A DNA stretch of 64,000 bases. Origin: Cryptomeria japonica (lineage: Eukaryota > Streptophyta > Pinopsida > Cupressales > Cupressaceae). A program made the position numbers and the translations under genes. The notes below the pieces were generated by a model. It saw nothing but the letters and a program-made list of their open reading frames with translations, was not told the DNA's origin and ran no database searches. Positions 44,943 to 54,603 of this stretch are shown piece by piece; the stretch's first letter is position 1; every line of letters begins with the position of its first letter. The DNA lies in contig NC_081406.1 in the NCBI RefSeq assembly GCF_030272615.1, positions 144,870,091-144,934,090 on the forward strand, written 5' to 3'.

Positions 44943-46520
44943 TGTTGGCATTATGTGAACCGGCATGAAGACATAATGATATTGTATGTTGTCATTGATG
45001 TCAATATGTGACATGATGTGAACTGGCACATGTGATAGGCGAGTGATAGGTGAGAAGAGAGAACTGGCATATGTATGAACCGGTTTATATGCCAAAGTGA
45101 AGCGGCATATTTGTTCAAGATGAACCGGCATGTAGTTATGGGAACCGGCACATGGAAGCATTGTGTGACTACCGGTTGGTAGGTAGTTTCCACTTCAGGA
45201 TTTCCGGTTGGAGTATCTCAAGCCTGTGTGACTCAATCGGTGATCTTTGTGTGATGAGTTAGGAGTATAATGGAGAATAGATCATGTTACCACATAAGCT
45301 CTGTGCATGTGAAGGATCTTGCATGAAGAAGACTATCTCTATCTACCTCGGAAATGTGCGAAGTTTGTCAAATGGTGATAACGCGTGATGGGTTATCAGC
45401 CGCCATGAAATCAGTGGATAATGGACAATGGAGAATGTCTTGAGATCGATTCAAGATTGTTGCATTTAATGCAGTATGATTCAATGGTTAGGATTGAACC
45501 GCTTGAATTGCTTAACCTAACAGGTTTAGGGTTTAGGGTTTTTGCTACCGACTTGTCTGTTTCCTATAAGGTCGATGTTGTGTTTCTTTCTAAGGTTGTT
45601 GGCAAAAGTTGTGAGTGTGTATCTAAGGGAAGTGATACGTGATTCTTGCCAGACCAAAGGAGAGAAGAGATACCTGCAAAGTGAATGTGCAGAAGGAGAA
45701 GAGGAGCCAAAATGGATTTGCATTAGCATTGAGTGTTGTTATCAGATCATTGTAATTCCTGTTGATCTTTAACCACTTCAACATTTGTGAAATCCCTTAA
45801 CAGGGTAGCCTTAACTGGGCTTGATTCAAATCCCTTAAAAGGGTAACTTGAGGTTAATGAGTTCTGAGAAGCTATACAGCTCTAGAGATCCTTTAGCTAT
45901 TGAGTTCTAGAAATCCTCTAACAAGGTAACCCTAATCGGGTTTAACCCTTAACCGGGTATTATAGCCATCCCTTAACTAGGTGATCCCTAACAGGATCGG
46001 TTCCTAGCAGAACCTATTGTAATGTCTTTAACCAGACAAGGCTCCTAACAAAGCGTACTTCTAAAGAGTTCAAAAAGTAACTTGTGGGTATTCATCCCCA
46101 CCGTGGTTTTTCCCAGTTGGGTTTCCACGTGAAAAATATGTGTGTCATGTGTAATGCTTTTATCTTGTGATGCTTTGTTTTTACCTGTTGAGCATATGAT
46201 GGTTCTATGTTTTATGCCTGCCTATAAAACATATTGAACTCACTGTTATGAAAATCTGATGTGAGTTTACCTATTCATGCATGAAAGCATAATGGTACTA
46301 TAGTATTGAGCTAAGAGGAAAGCTTAGTGAGTGACCAGCTTATGATTGTTTGAGCTGTTTTGGTTGTTACCGGTTGCACTCTGTTTTGACCAGTATCCTT
46401 GTTTGCCAGTCATTTGGAGTATTTGCTATCAAACCGGTTTTGGATTGTATTTTTGTTTGTACTGATTCACCCCCCCTCTTAGTATTGGTTTGGTACTAGT
46501 GGTTCATCATTGAGTTATCA
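44943..46520 (+). repeat. 3' LTR of Copia-B
   Basis: 1578 bp, TGTTGGC...GAGTTATCA, collinear with the 5' LTR. C-rich tract at 46466-46478. Confidence 0.95.
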
Positions 46521-46555
46521 TAAATGGCCACCAGAAATGAATAAATAATCAATAC
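46521..46555 (+). repeat. 35-bp direct repeat flanking Copia-B, right copy
   Basis: Perfect copy of 38925-38959 directly after the CA of the 3' LTR. Confidence 0.92.
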
Positions 46556-46639
46556 TCCTCACGCCCTTCTCCGTCGTCGAGAGCCAAGCTCATCAATTCT
46601 CTATCATCAATGTGTTGTTCGAGCTTTGTTATACAATCA

Positions 46640-47010
46640 ATCCGCATAATTCAACCTTAATTCCACCTCTATTAGTGCGAATGAGGCACTTTTTGATTTT
46701 AAATTTATTCATTACTTGGATTTAAATACTAGATTAATTTATTCACTTGTAATATTAAACTACATTAAATTTTATATTTAATTTTCTTTCGGCTATCCAT
46801 ATAATGATCTACAAGTGCTAGTTAACTACAAGTATGTAATTAATTAATCAATCATCTTAATGACTATTGGATGATTGCAGATCAACAACATAAGCTCTAT
46901 TTTGGCCCAAAGTTTTGAAGGACAAAAGTTTCTTCAAAAATTCGTCGGAATAGAGATAGGTCTGAGCATTGTCTAATTAACTATTATAAATTGTATACTT
47001 AATTAACGAG
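46640..47010 (+). repeat. Repeat block flanking Copia-C, left copy
   Basis: Resembles 58380-58605. Shared phrases include TTGGATGATNGCA, CATAAGCTCTATTT-GGCCC, TTTTGAAGGACAAA and ACTATTAAAATTGTATACTT-like text. Non-coding and AT-rich. The remaining flank (47011-47277) shows nothing further. Confidence 0.6.
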
Positions 47011-47277
47011 GAGGATAGATTGGGCCAACCCTTTCCGATGTGTCCTTTGACCTCCAACATGCATAATCTTATTGGTCCACTTAAGAAGAGCATGACGTCA
47101 GTAAGGCCCCTATGCCATGTGTGCGGCGGGGCTGTAGAGTTAAGGTGAAAGAGCATCTTGATCTAAATGCGCAATCGCATGAAGATTTGGACCATTGATA
47201 TCAAAGGAAGTGCATGACGAGGTAAAATATGAAAGCCATTAATTTTAATTTTTATTATATTTGTATACACATAAAAA

Positions 47278-47647
47278 TGTTAGAGTAATTGGGTCTTTAC
47301 TTGATTAATTAAACAATATTTGTTTAATTCTTTAAGTTCCCAATTATCCTTTTACACTTAAGCTAACATTAGGTGCATATAGTTAATTATTTTAATTAAT
47401 TATTATGTGCAAGCCTAGGGTTTTCCTTTTTTAGGGTTTCTTGACCTATTAGAGGTTAATTTTTCTTTTCATTGTATTATCTTTCACAATACATTCTTGG
47501 TGAATTGGAGCTCTCATATTTTGAGAATATTTTTCCTGTGTTTTGTATGTTCTTCAGATTTTGCTTCATTGCTTCTCCTTGTAACAGGTTATTCAACTTG
47601 CAAAAGATCTTCAGGCTACTATGGGGTTGTATTTCTCAACTCCTATA
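47278..47647 (+). repeat. 5' LTR of Copia-C (370 bp)
   Basis: TGTTAGAGTAATTGGG...CTCCTATA. Very similar to the 3' LTR. It lacks the double inverted repeat and C-rich tract of the other copia LTRs here. Confidence 0.93.
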
Positions 47648-47659
47648 TGGTATCAGAGC
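47648..47659 (+). promoter_or_regulatory. Primer-binding site of Copia-C
   Basis: TGGTATCAGAGC directly after the LTR. Confidence 0.94.
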
Positions 47660-47753
47660 TTAGATCTGCAGCTACCTGTTCCTATTTTTTTGAGAATTTT
47701 GCATTTGAAGAAGATCTGGGGTTTCAGGCATTTTTTTTTGTGTGCTTAGGGTT

Positions 47754-47757
<4 letters not shown>

Positions 47758-47807
<50 letters not shown>
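47758..47807 (+). repeat. Run of fifty T in the Copia-C leader
   Basis: An uninterrupted T50 about 100 bp after the primer-binding site. It is either a slipped homopolymer or a reverse-oriented poly(A) from another insertion; its exact length may be a sequencing estimate. Confidence 0.9.
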
Positions 47808-48089
47808 CTGAGCACTTTGGGCCTAAACGGACCTCACCATCGTGCTTAGAAGGCCCAAAAACCCCTATAGTCATATAAAATTTGTCCATTTTTGACCCCT
47901 GAGCATTTGGGTGATATTTTTTTTTTCTCCCGGCTAGGCCGTACGACCCTGGCACACAAATCGAGAAAAAAATTTGAAAAAATAAAATAATTTTTTTTGC
48001 CTTTTTACGGCATGCAGGCAAAAATTCAAAAAAAAATCAAAAAAATTGCAAAGTTATTGCAAAAAGAAAAAAAATAAAAATTTGGTTTT

Positions 48090-48330
48090 AAGGGCTGCGG
48101 CTGTCAGAAGGTACCGCAGGCTACCGTACGGCGCCTGCGGCTCTGTCAGACAAGCTCTTGCTGGCCTGCCCCCGTCGGCCCTCCGACTGTCGCTGGCCCC
48201 TCCAACCGCTGCTAGCTCGTTCGCTCCGGCCCTCTCCGGCCAGCCCCCGTCGCCACTCCAACCCCCGCCACCGGCTAGCCTCCGGCCAGTCCCCGTTGCC
48301 GGCTGTCACCGCTCCGGCCTCCTCATCTCT
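48090..48330 (+). other. GC- and CpG-rich block in the Copia-C leader
   Basis: About 240 bp rich in CCGGCC, GCCCCCGTCG and CTCCGGCC repeats, in strong contrast with the surrounding AT-rich DNA. Imperfect internal repetition (GGCCAGCCCCCGT / GGCCAGTCCCCGT). ORFs through it are open by composition and look spurious. After it the motif TGAATAGGCRTTGGAAAG occurs twice (48394 and 48557). Confidence 0.8.
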
Positions 48331-48875
48331 AGTCTTTTTGAGAGGGGGTTGGTTTTTTGGGCTCAGATTGTGCATCCGGAGTCAGATTTTGGTGAATGAA
48401 TAGGCGTTGGAAAGGTGATTCCGAGCCGGACCTCGTGGTGGTGGAATTTTTTCTTTAATCTACTGTTTGACTATGTTTTTTACCAGTCAAATTTGGGCTT
48501 CTTTTTTGCACTTCCGGGGCCGTAGAATGGGCAAACGGACTCCATTTTTTGAAAATGAATAGGCATTGGAAAGCTCTCAGCATGCTCTATTCAGATTTGT
48601 GATATTTTTTCTCATAATTTTCACCAGGTACATGAGATATCAGTTTGAAATTTTTTTGCTTATGCACTACTTCCTTCTCATTACTATGTACTAGGGTTTG
48701 GGTTTCTCTATTGTGGGGGGGTGTTTTTTTCTCGCTTTCTGTCATTTATATCAGAAATCAAGAACACCTAGATCTCAAAACAAACAAACCCTTCTGCATC
48801 TTCTGTCTATTTTGAAAGATCACATAATAAAAACAACCAACAAGCAGGTGCAGGTGCAGAGTTTTCTTTGTTCTC

Positions 48876-49729
48876 ATGGCAGATCCTTCAGTTGAGTTAT
48901 TGATTTCACCAACTATCACACCTGGAAGCCTTGCATCATGAGGCTTCTCAGGTCACAAGGGTTGTGGGCTTCTTTGGATGAGGTTCAACCAGACCTACAA
49001 CGTCCTTATGAGATTCTTATGTACCGGAACAAGCTGGATGAGGCCATGGGTTTCATCTCTTTGCATGTCTCCGACAGTCTTCTATTTCACCTTGATGAAT
49101 TGCTTACTCCTCGGGATATGTGGTTGAAGTTTGATTCTCTCTTTGAGAGGGTCAATGAGATTCGGGCATTACAAATTGAGGCAGAGTTGACTTCTTTGTT
49201 ACCTGATTCCTTTCCCACTATTGAGGAATTTTTGAACAAATTCAAGACTACTAGATCTGTTCTTCAAGGATGTTGAAAGAACAAGACTGATACAGAGTGC
49301 ATTCATTTGATTCTTTCGAAGCTTCAGGGTCACTTTCAGTTTTTGGCCTCTGCTTTCTACTCCACCATGGATGGCTTGGGTACTAGTTTCACCATGCCTA
49401 CCTTTGATGTCTTTTATGAGCGATTGTCTCGTGAGCAGTCTCATCTTTCTCAGCTGGATACGCTCTTAGGCTCCAAGAACAAAGCATTGGTTGCTCAGTC
49501 CTCTAAGGAGAAGGAGAAACAGAAGCAGAAACCGAAGCTGAAGAAGCCTTCTGCAGGTAGTGAGAATTCCTCCAAGCCTGCTCCTAAGTCTGATTCAAAA
49601 CCATTTCCTCCCAAACAAGGGAAATATTCAGAGTCTGGTGAGTCTTCCTTCAAGACTAAGAAGAAATCATCCAACACTTGTAGTTTTTGTGGCAAGAAAG
49701 GACATCCAGTTTCCAAGTGTTGGAAATGA
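48876..49729 (+). pseudogene. Copia-C gag (broken)
   Basis: ATG at 48876 (MADPSVELL). A frameshift near 48905-48920 leads into the conserved HTWKPCIMRLL segment. The UBN2-type Gag body follows to 49275, where TGA replaces a residue in LQGC-KNKTD. The frame resumes at about 49280 with Lys-rich sequence and a complete CCHC knuckle (CSFCGKKGHPVSKC), ending at TGA 49727-49729. Confidence 0.9.
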
Positions 49730-50455
49730 TTAGAGGCTTTAGAGGAAGCCATGCAACAGCATCACATTTCCTCACCTCAGGCGTCTTCTCCTTCCATAGG
49801 GAAAGGTCATGCTCTCACTTCTAGAGCTTCGACCTATGGGTCCACATGGATTCTAGATTTTGGTGCTTCTCACCATATGACACACACTCCGCAGTTGGTT
49901 ACTTCTCTTGCCTCTTGTGGTATTTCACAGATTGCAGTAGGTGACTCAGTTCAGCTTTCAGTCTTGGGTTTAGGTTCTATCACTTTGGATGGGGGTACTC
50001 TACAGGATGTTCTAGTTGTCCCTGATATCTCAATGAACCTCCTGTCCATTTATCATATTTGCCACTTTGGCTCTGGTAAGATAGTTGAGTTCTCACCACA
50101 TGATGTGGTTATTCGGGACCTCCATGACCCTGATTTGGTTGTGGCTTCTGGTAGTGTGGATTCTGCATCTCGTCTCTACAGATTTGATGAATTTGAGCCC
50201 TCTTCGAGTACAGGTTCATCTTTCATAGCACATGCAGATTCAGTGAGTAAGATTTGGCATGAGCGATTGGGCCATGTCAATTACAGATATCTTCAGTAGA
50301 TGAGTACACAGGCACTTGTTCTTGAGCTCCCACAGATTTCCTGCACTGATGGTGTTTGTCATGGTTGTGTGCTTAGAAAGTATCACAGAGATCCCTTTCC
50401 GAAGGGGAGAGCCTCTCATGCTTTGGCACCCTTGGAGTTGATTCACAGTGACCTT
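49730..50455 (+). pseudogene. Copia-C protease and integrase N-terminal part
   Basis: Protease motif reads DFGASHHM instead of DSGASHHM, so the catalytic triad is altered (Ser to Phe). Then the pre-integrase segment and HHCC finger (HERLGH...CHGC) with a TAG at about 50297-50299. It ends in LIHSDLV, the first core Asp, where the fold-back element begins. Confidence 0.9.
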
Positions 50456-53289
50456 GTTGTTCACCAAAAGTGGTAACCCAAGTATACCTGTAAATCTATC
50501 TATGAGATAGCCAATCTCAATCAATGAAACACCTCAGGGCTTGGACAACATGACAAGGATATGAATCCTTCTACTCTTCAGGCTCTGCAAAACCTAGGCG
50601 GGTATACGTTTGATGCATTTAATCAGACCTATTACACACAAGACTGCATCAATCAAAAGTAGATGGATCTCAAAAGGTTCAAAAACTAAGAGATAACTGC
50701 AGATGGGCTAGATCCACACTTGCAACTCAACATTTTGAATCATGAGATGGAGGAACACTTCCACATAACATAAAATATAAAAGATATTTTGATTTTGGAT
50801 TTTTAAATGGTGTTCTGACAACCTTTCAATATTACAAGAGACCAGTGCCTTATCCAGGCCACAGAGTCATGCATAAAACTGGATGAGAAATCTCAGATGC
50901 AAGTTCTTTTCAACATTAAATTTTCATGTATCAATGCCTTACATTAATACAATCCTCTGCTCTATCACAAAACCATACTTATATGTAGATATCCAATATG
51001 CATTCAAAATCATTAATGTTGGGTTTTAGGATTTAAATCCTTCCTTGAAGAATACCCAAAAGACAACATTACACTCTTAGAGGAATCTAAAAGAGACAAC
51101 TCAAATTATCCTTGATAAAATGAAATTATATGAATCTGAGTACATTTTGGAGACAATTTCATGGAAACTCACACATGCCTTGCATATGTGTGAACCTGCA
51201 AACTGAAACTAAACCTACAGTAAAGACAACAATGAAAACATAGACAAACACACTGTCATTTGCATTGATAAAAGGATGCCATCACTGGAACCTGCAATTT
51301 CAGATTTCTCCCTTGGAGCAAATCTCTCAAAAACTGGAACCCCTACAATTGAAAAGAATTTGGAATAAGAAGGAGAGGGAAGAGAATCAAATGTACAACT
51401 GAAAATTGCCAAGTGTCTCCCCTCTAACTGAATTTTGTTCCCATGGATACTGCTTCTAAAATATCCCACATTTGTCAAAATTAACCTCATAATCGGATTC
51501 CTCACTCCGAGAGCTTTCTGAAAACATATAACACTTTATACTTGGGCCAAAAATTGAGCCCTGGGCAAATTAATCCTCAACATGGACCCATCATTTAAAT
51601 TTTTTGAATTTCTCTATAGTTTAGACTATATCATTTATTCATTTTAATTTTGATTTTTGCCTCCATTTGTGCTCTGACGCCTTGCCACGTGGTGGCCTCT
51701 GATTGGTCAATGGGGTTGATCGGACGCCACCTGGGATGACAACTCATCACCGCCACGTCATTTGCTTCGTCACTGCCACTTGGCCACCATGTCATCACCA
51801 CTGGACTGCCACCTGTGCGCCAACTGTGTGCCACCTCACCGGGACCCGCCTACTGGACTGTCACCTATCACGACACGTGGACGACTCTCGTTCACTTGCG
51901 CTATTTCGCGAAGGGAAGATGCACGTCGTTTAAACCCCATGAAATAGTGAAAGTGAACGAGAGTCGTCCACGTGTCGTGATAGGTGGCAGTCCAGCAGGT
52001 GGGTCCCAGTGAGGTGGCACATAGTTGGTGCACAGGTGGCAGTCCAGTGGTGATGACATGGTGGCCAAGTGGCAGTGACGAAGCAAATGACGTGGCAGTG
52101 ATGAGGTGTCATCCCAGGTGGTGTCTGGTCAACCCCATCGACCAATCAGAGGCTGCCACGTGGCAAGGCGTCAGAGCACAAATGGAGGCAAAAATCAAAA
52201 TTAAAATGAACAAATGATATAGTTTAAACTATAGAGAAATTCGAAAAATTTAAATGATGGGTCCATGTTGAGGATTAATTCGCCCAGGGCTCAATTTTTG
52301 GCCCAAGTATAAAGTGCTATATGTTTTTGGAAAGCTCTCGGAGTGAGGAATCTGATTGTGAGGTTAATTTTGACAAATGTGGGATATTTTAGAAGCAGTA
52401 TCCACTGGAACAAAATTCAATTAGAGGGGAGACACTTGGCAATTTTCAGTTGTAGATTTGATTCTCTTCCCTCTCCTTCTTATTCCAAATTCTTTTCAAT
52501 TGTAGGGGTTCCAGTTTTTGAGAGATTTGCTCCAAGGGAGAAATCTGAAATTGCAGGTTCCAGTGATGGCATCCTTTTATCAATGCAAATGACAGTGTGT
52601 TCGTCTATGTTTTCATTGTTGTCTTTACTGTAGGTTTAGTTTCAGTTTGCAGGTTCACACATATGCAAGGCATGTGTGAGTTTCCATGAAATTGTCTCCA
52701 AAATGTACTCAGATTCATATAATTTTATTTTATCAAGGATAATTTGAGTTGTCTCTTTTAGATTCCTCTAAGAGTGTAATGTTGTCTTTTGGGTATTCTT
52801 CAAGGAAGGATTTAAATCCTAAAACCCAACATTAATGATTTTGAATGCATATTGGATATCTACATATAAGTATGGTTTTGTGATAGAGCAGAGGATTGTA
52901 TTAATGTAAGGCATTGATACATGAAAATTTAATGTTGAAAAGAACTTGCATCGGAGATTTCTCATCCAGTTTTATGTTATGTGGAAGTGTTCCTCCATCT
53001 CATGATTCAAAATGTTGAGTTGCAAGTGTGGATCTAGCCCATCTGCAGTTATCTCTTAGTTTTTGAACCTTTTGAGATCCATCTACTTTTGATTGATGCA
53101 GTCTTGTGTGTAATGGGTCTGATTAAATGCATCAAACGTATACCCGCCTAGGTTTTGCAGAGCTTGAAGAGTAGAAGGATTCATATCCTTGTCATGTTGT
53201 CCAAGCCCTGAGGTGTTTCATTGATTGAGATTGGCTATCTCATAGATAGATTTGCAGGTATACTTGGGTTACCACTTTTGGTGAACAAC
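50456..53289. mobile_element. Fold-back element: near-perfect inverted repeat with about 1.4-kb arms
   Basis: GTTGTTCACCAAAAGTGG at 50456 is the inverse of CCACTTTTGGTGAACAAC ending at 53289. The arms stay complementary to about 51910 and 51940, leaving a spacer of only about 30 bp. In the outermost 80 bp I see one mismatch. Mirror-image ORFs (51215-51505 minus and 52343-52633 plus) confirm the symmetry. No transposase. The inner 250 bp of each arm is GC-rich with many CACGTGG and GCCACGTCA motifs. It most resembles a non-autonomous fold-back or long-TIR Mutator-like element, but no target duplication was identified. Confidence 0.88.
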
Positions 53290-53672
53290 AAAAAAGGTGA
53301 CTCACATTAATGCATACAATTGAATCCATTTTGAATTTCTCCATGACAATCAACAGAGAAAAATATATAATCGCTCAAAGTAGGCTACTCAATAAAATTT
53401 GCACTTGTGCTTAGAATGCACTTTCAGCTCACCCCTCGAAATGGGTACTTGATAAACTTCTCCAAACTGAATTCTAAGAGTTGCAACACACTAAATAGGC
53501 CAAATGAAAGGTGTGGGACATGAATCCCAAGCCTTACCCTCTGAAAATCAACCGGCTCCATTTTACCCCCTTGCTAACTAGGCCATTCAAACTGACTCAT
53601 TCGGGTACTTTTCTGACATGCAGGGCAAAATTTTGAAATGGGCCTCTAAACTTGATTCAATTTTAATCAGTC
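53290..53672 (-). repeat. SINE-like tRNA-related insertion beside the fold-back element
   Basis: On the minus strand, TGGCCTAGTTAGCAAGG (A-box-like, about 53590-53570) is followed about 45 bp later by GGGATTCATGTCCC (B-box-like, about 53535-53522). This is the layout of a tRNA-derived SINE head, followed by about 230 bp of body down to the fold-back boundary at 53290. Plus-strand 53600-53672 is additional non-integrase sequence of unknown origin. No clear target duplication. Confidence 0.4.
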
Positions 53673-54310
53673 CCAACAGACCTCATGTCATTTCTCACTC
53701 CTTTTCAGGGGCCAAGTATGTGCTCACTTTTATTGATGACTTCTCCAGACGCACATGGGTGTACTTTCTTAAGTACAAGTCTGATGTCTTTGATTCCTTT
53801 CGAATCTTCAAAACATATGTAGAGAAGCAGTCTGGCTATTCTATTCGACGGATATGTACAAATAATAGGGGGGAGTATGTGAATCAGGCTTTCAGAGATT
53901 TTTGCATTGAGTATGGTTTGTAGCATCAGTTTTCTATTCCCTGCACCCCTCAGCAGAATGGTGTCGCTAAACGCAAGAACAAAACTTTACAGGAGATGGC
54001 GAATTGTATGATTCAGTCCAGGTCCATGGATTCATCTTTTTGGGCTGAGGCAATCAATTGTGCCAACTATATTCAGAATCGGATGCCTCACAAGGCTATT
54101 CGACATATGACTCCTGAGGAGGCTTGGTCTCATGACAAGCTTGATGTTTCCTTTTTTCAAGTATCTGGCAGTGAGGCATGGGCCTTTATTCCTGATGCTC
54201 AGAGGAAAGCCATGGAGTGGAAGAGTCAACCACTCATTTTTGTTGGCTACTATGAGGATGTTAAGGCATACAGGTTGTTTGATCTTGATTCCACAGAGGT
54301 CCTGTTTTGA
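53673..54310 (+). pseudogene. Copia-C integrase core and C-terminus
   Basis: Resumes at PHVISHSFSGAKYVLTFIDDFSR. The second core Asp is Asn (CTNNRGEY) and the Glu region reads NGVAKRKN, with Lys instead of Glu. A TAG at 53921 replaces Gln. Ends FVGY-EDVKAYRLFD, then TGA at 54308. With two triad positions gone the integrase is dead. Confidence 0.9.
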
Positions 54311-54603
54311 TGGGATGTTCAGTTTGATGAGCGTCTTCCCACAGTGGATACCCCGACTCCAGTGTCTACTCCTCTGCCTACTCCGGCCACTGCACCCCTT
54401 CAGGATCTTTTTGAGGATGGTGCTGATGATCCACCATCTCCACCCCCACCATCCCCACCTCCACCTGCTCCACCTTAGATGCCCAAGTGGGCTCACCCTA
54501 CTATTGCAGCGGTAGGTCCTATGGCTGGTGATCCTTCAAATACTCGTCGCACTCGTTCTCATACTGTGGGTTCTAGTCTTTTGAGTCATGCTATTGCAGA
54601 TGA
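54311..54603 (+). pseudogene. Copia-C linker, proline-rich
   Basis: Same polyprotein. Pro-rich run (PPSPPPPSPPPPAPP) then a TAG near 54476 and HTVGSSLLSHA before RT. Variable linkers of this kind lie between integrase and RT in copia elements. Confidence 0.75.

Larger units (their letters stand above)
38960..46520 (+). mobile_element. Copia-B: full-length Ty1/copia element (7.56 kb), defective
   Basis: 5' LTR, primer-binding site, gag, knuckle, protease, integrase, RT, RNase H, polypurine tract, 3' LTR, all in order. LTRs of 1580 and 1578 bp differ mostly by transitions. Six in-frame stops plus one frameshift near 44050 inactivate it. The flanking direct repeat is 35 bp instead of the usual 5 bp. 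Confidence 0.96.

Noticed and set aside
48046-48403. ORFs of 81-117 codons through the GC-rich leader
   Set aside because: Several frames on both strands are open because stop codons are rare in GC-rich DNA. They lie before the true gag start.
51631-52217. Overlapping ORFs of 61-77 codons in the centre of the fold-back element
   Set aside because: They occur on both strands and in several frames because the sequence is GC-rich and palindromic. No motif is present.
50456-53289. Fold-back as a pure assembly artefact
   Set aside because: The arms differ at scattered positions and the flanks on both sides are proper Copia-C sequence or a separate insertion, so a real inverted repeat is more likely, though long reads would settle it.
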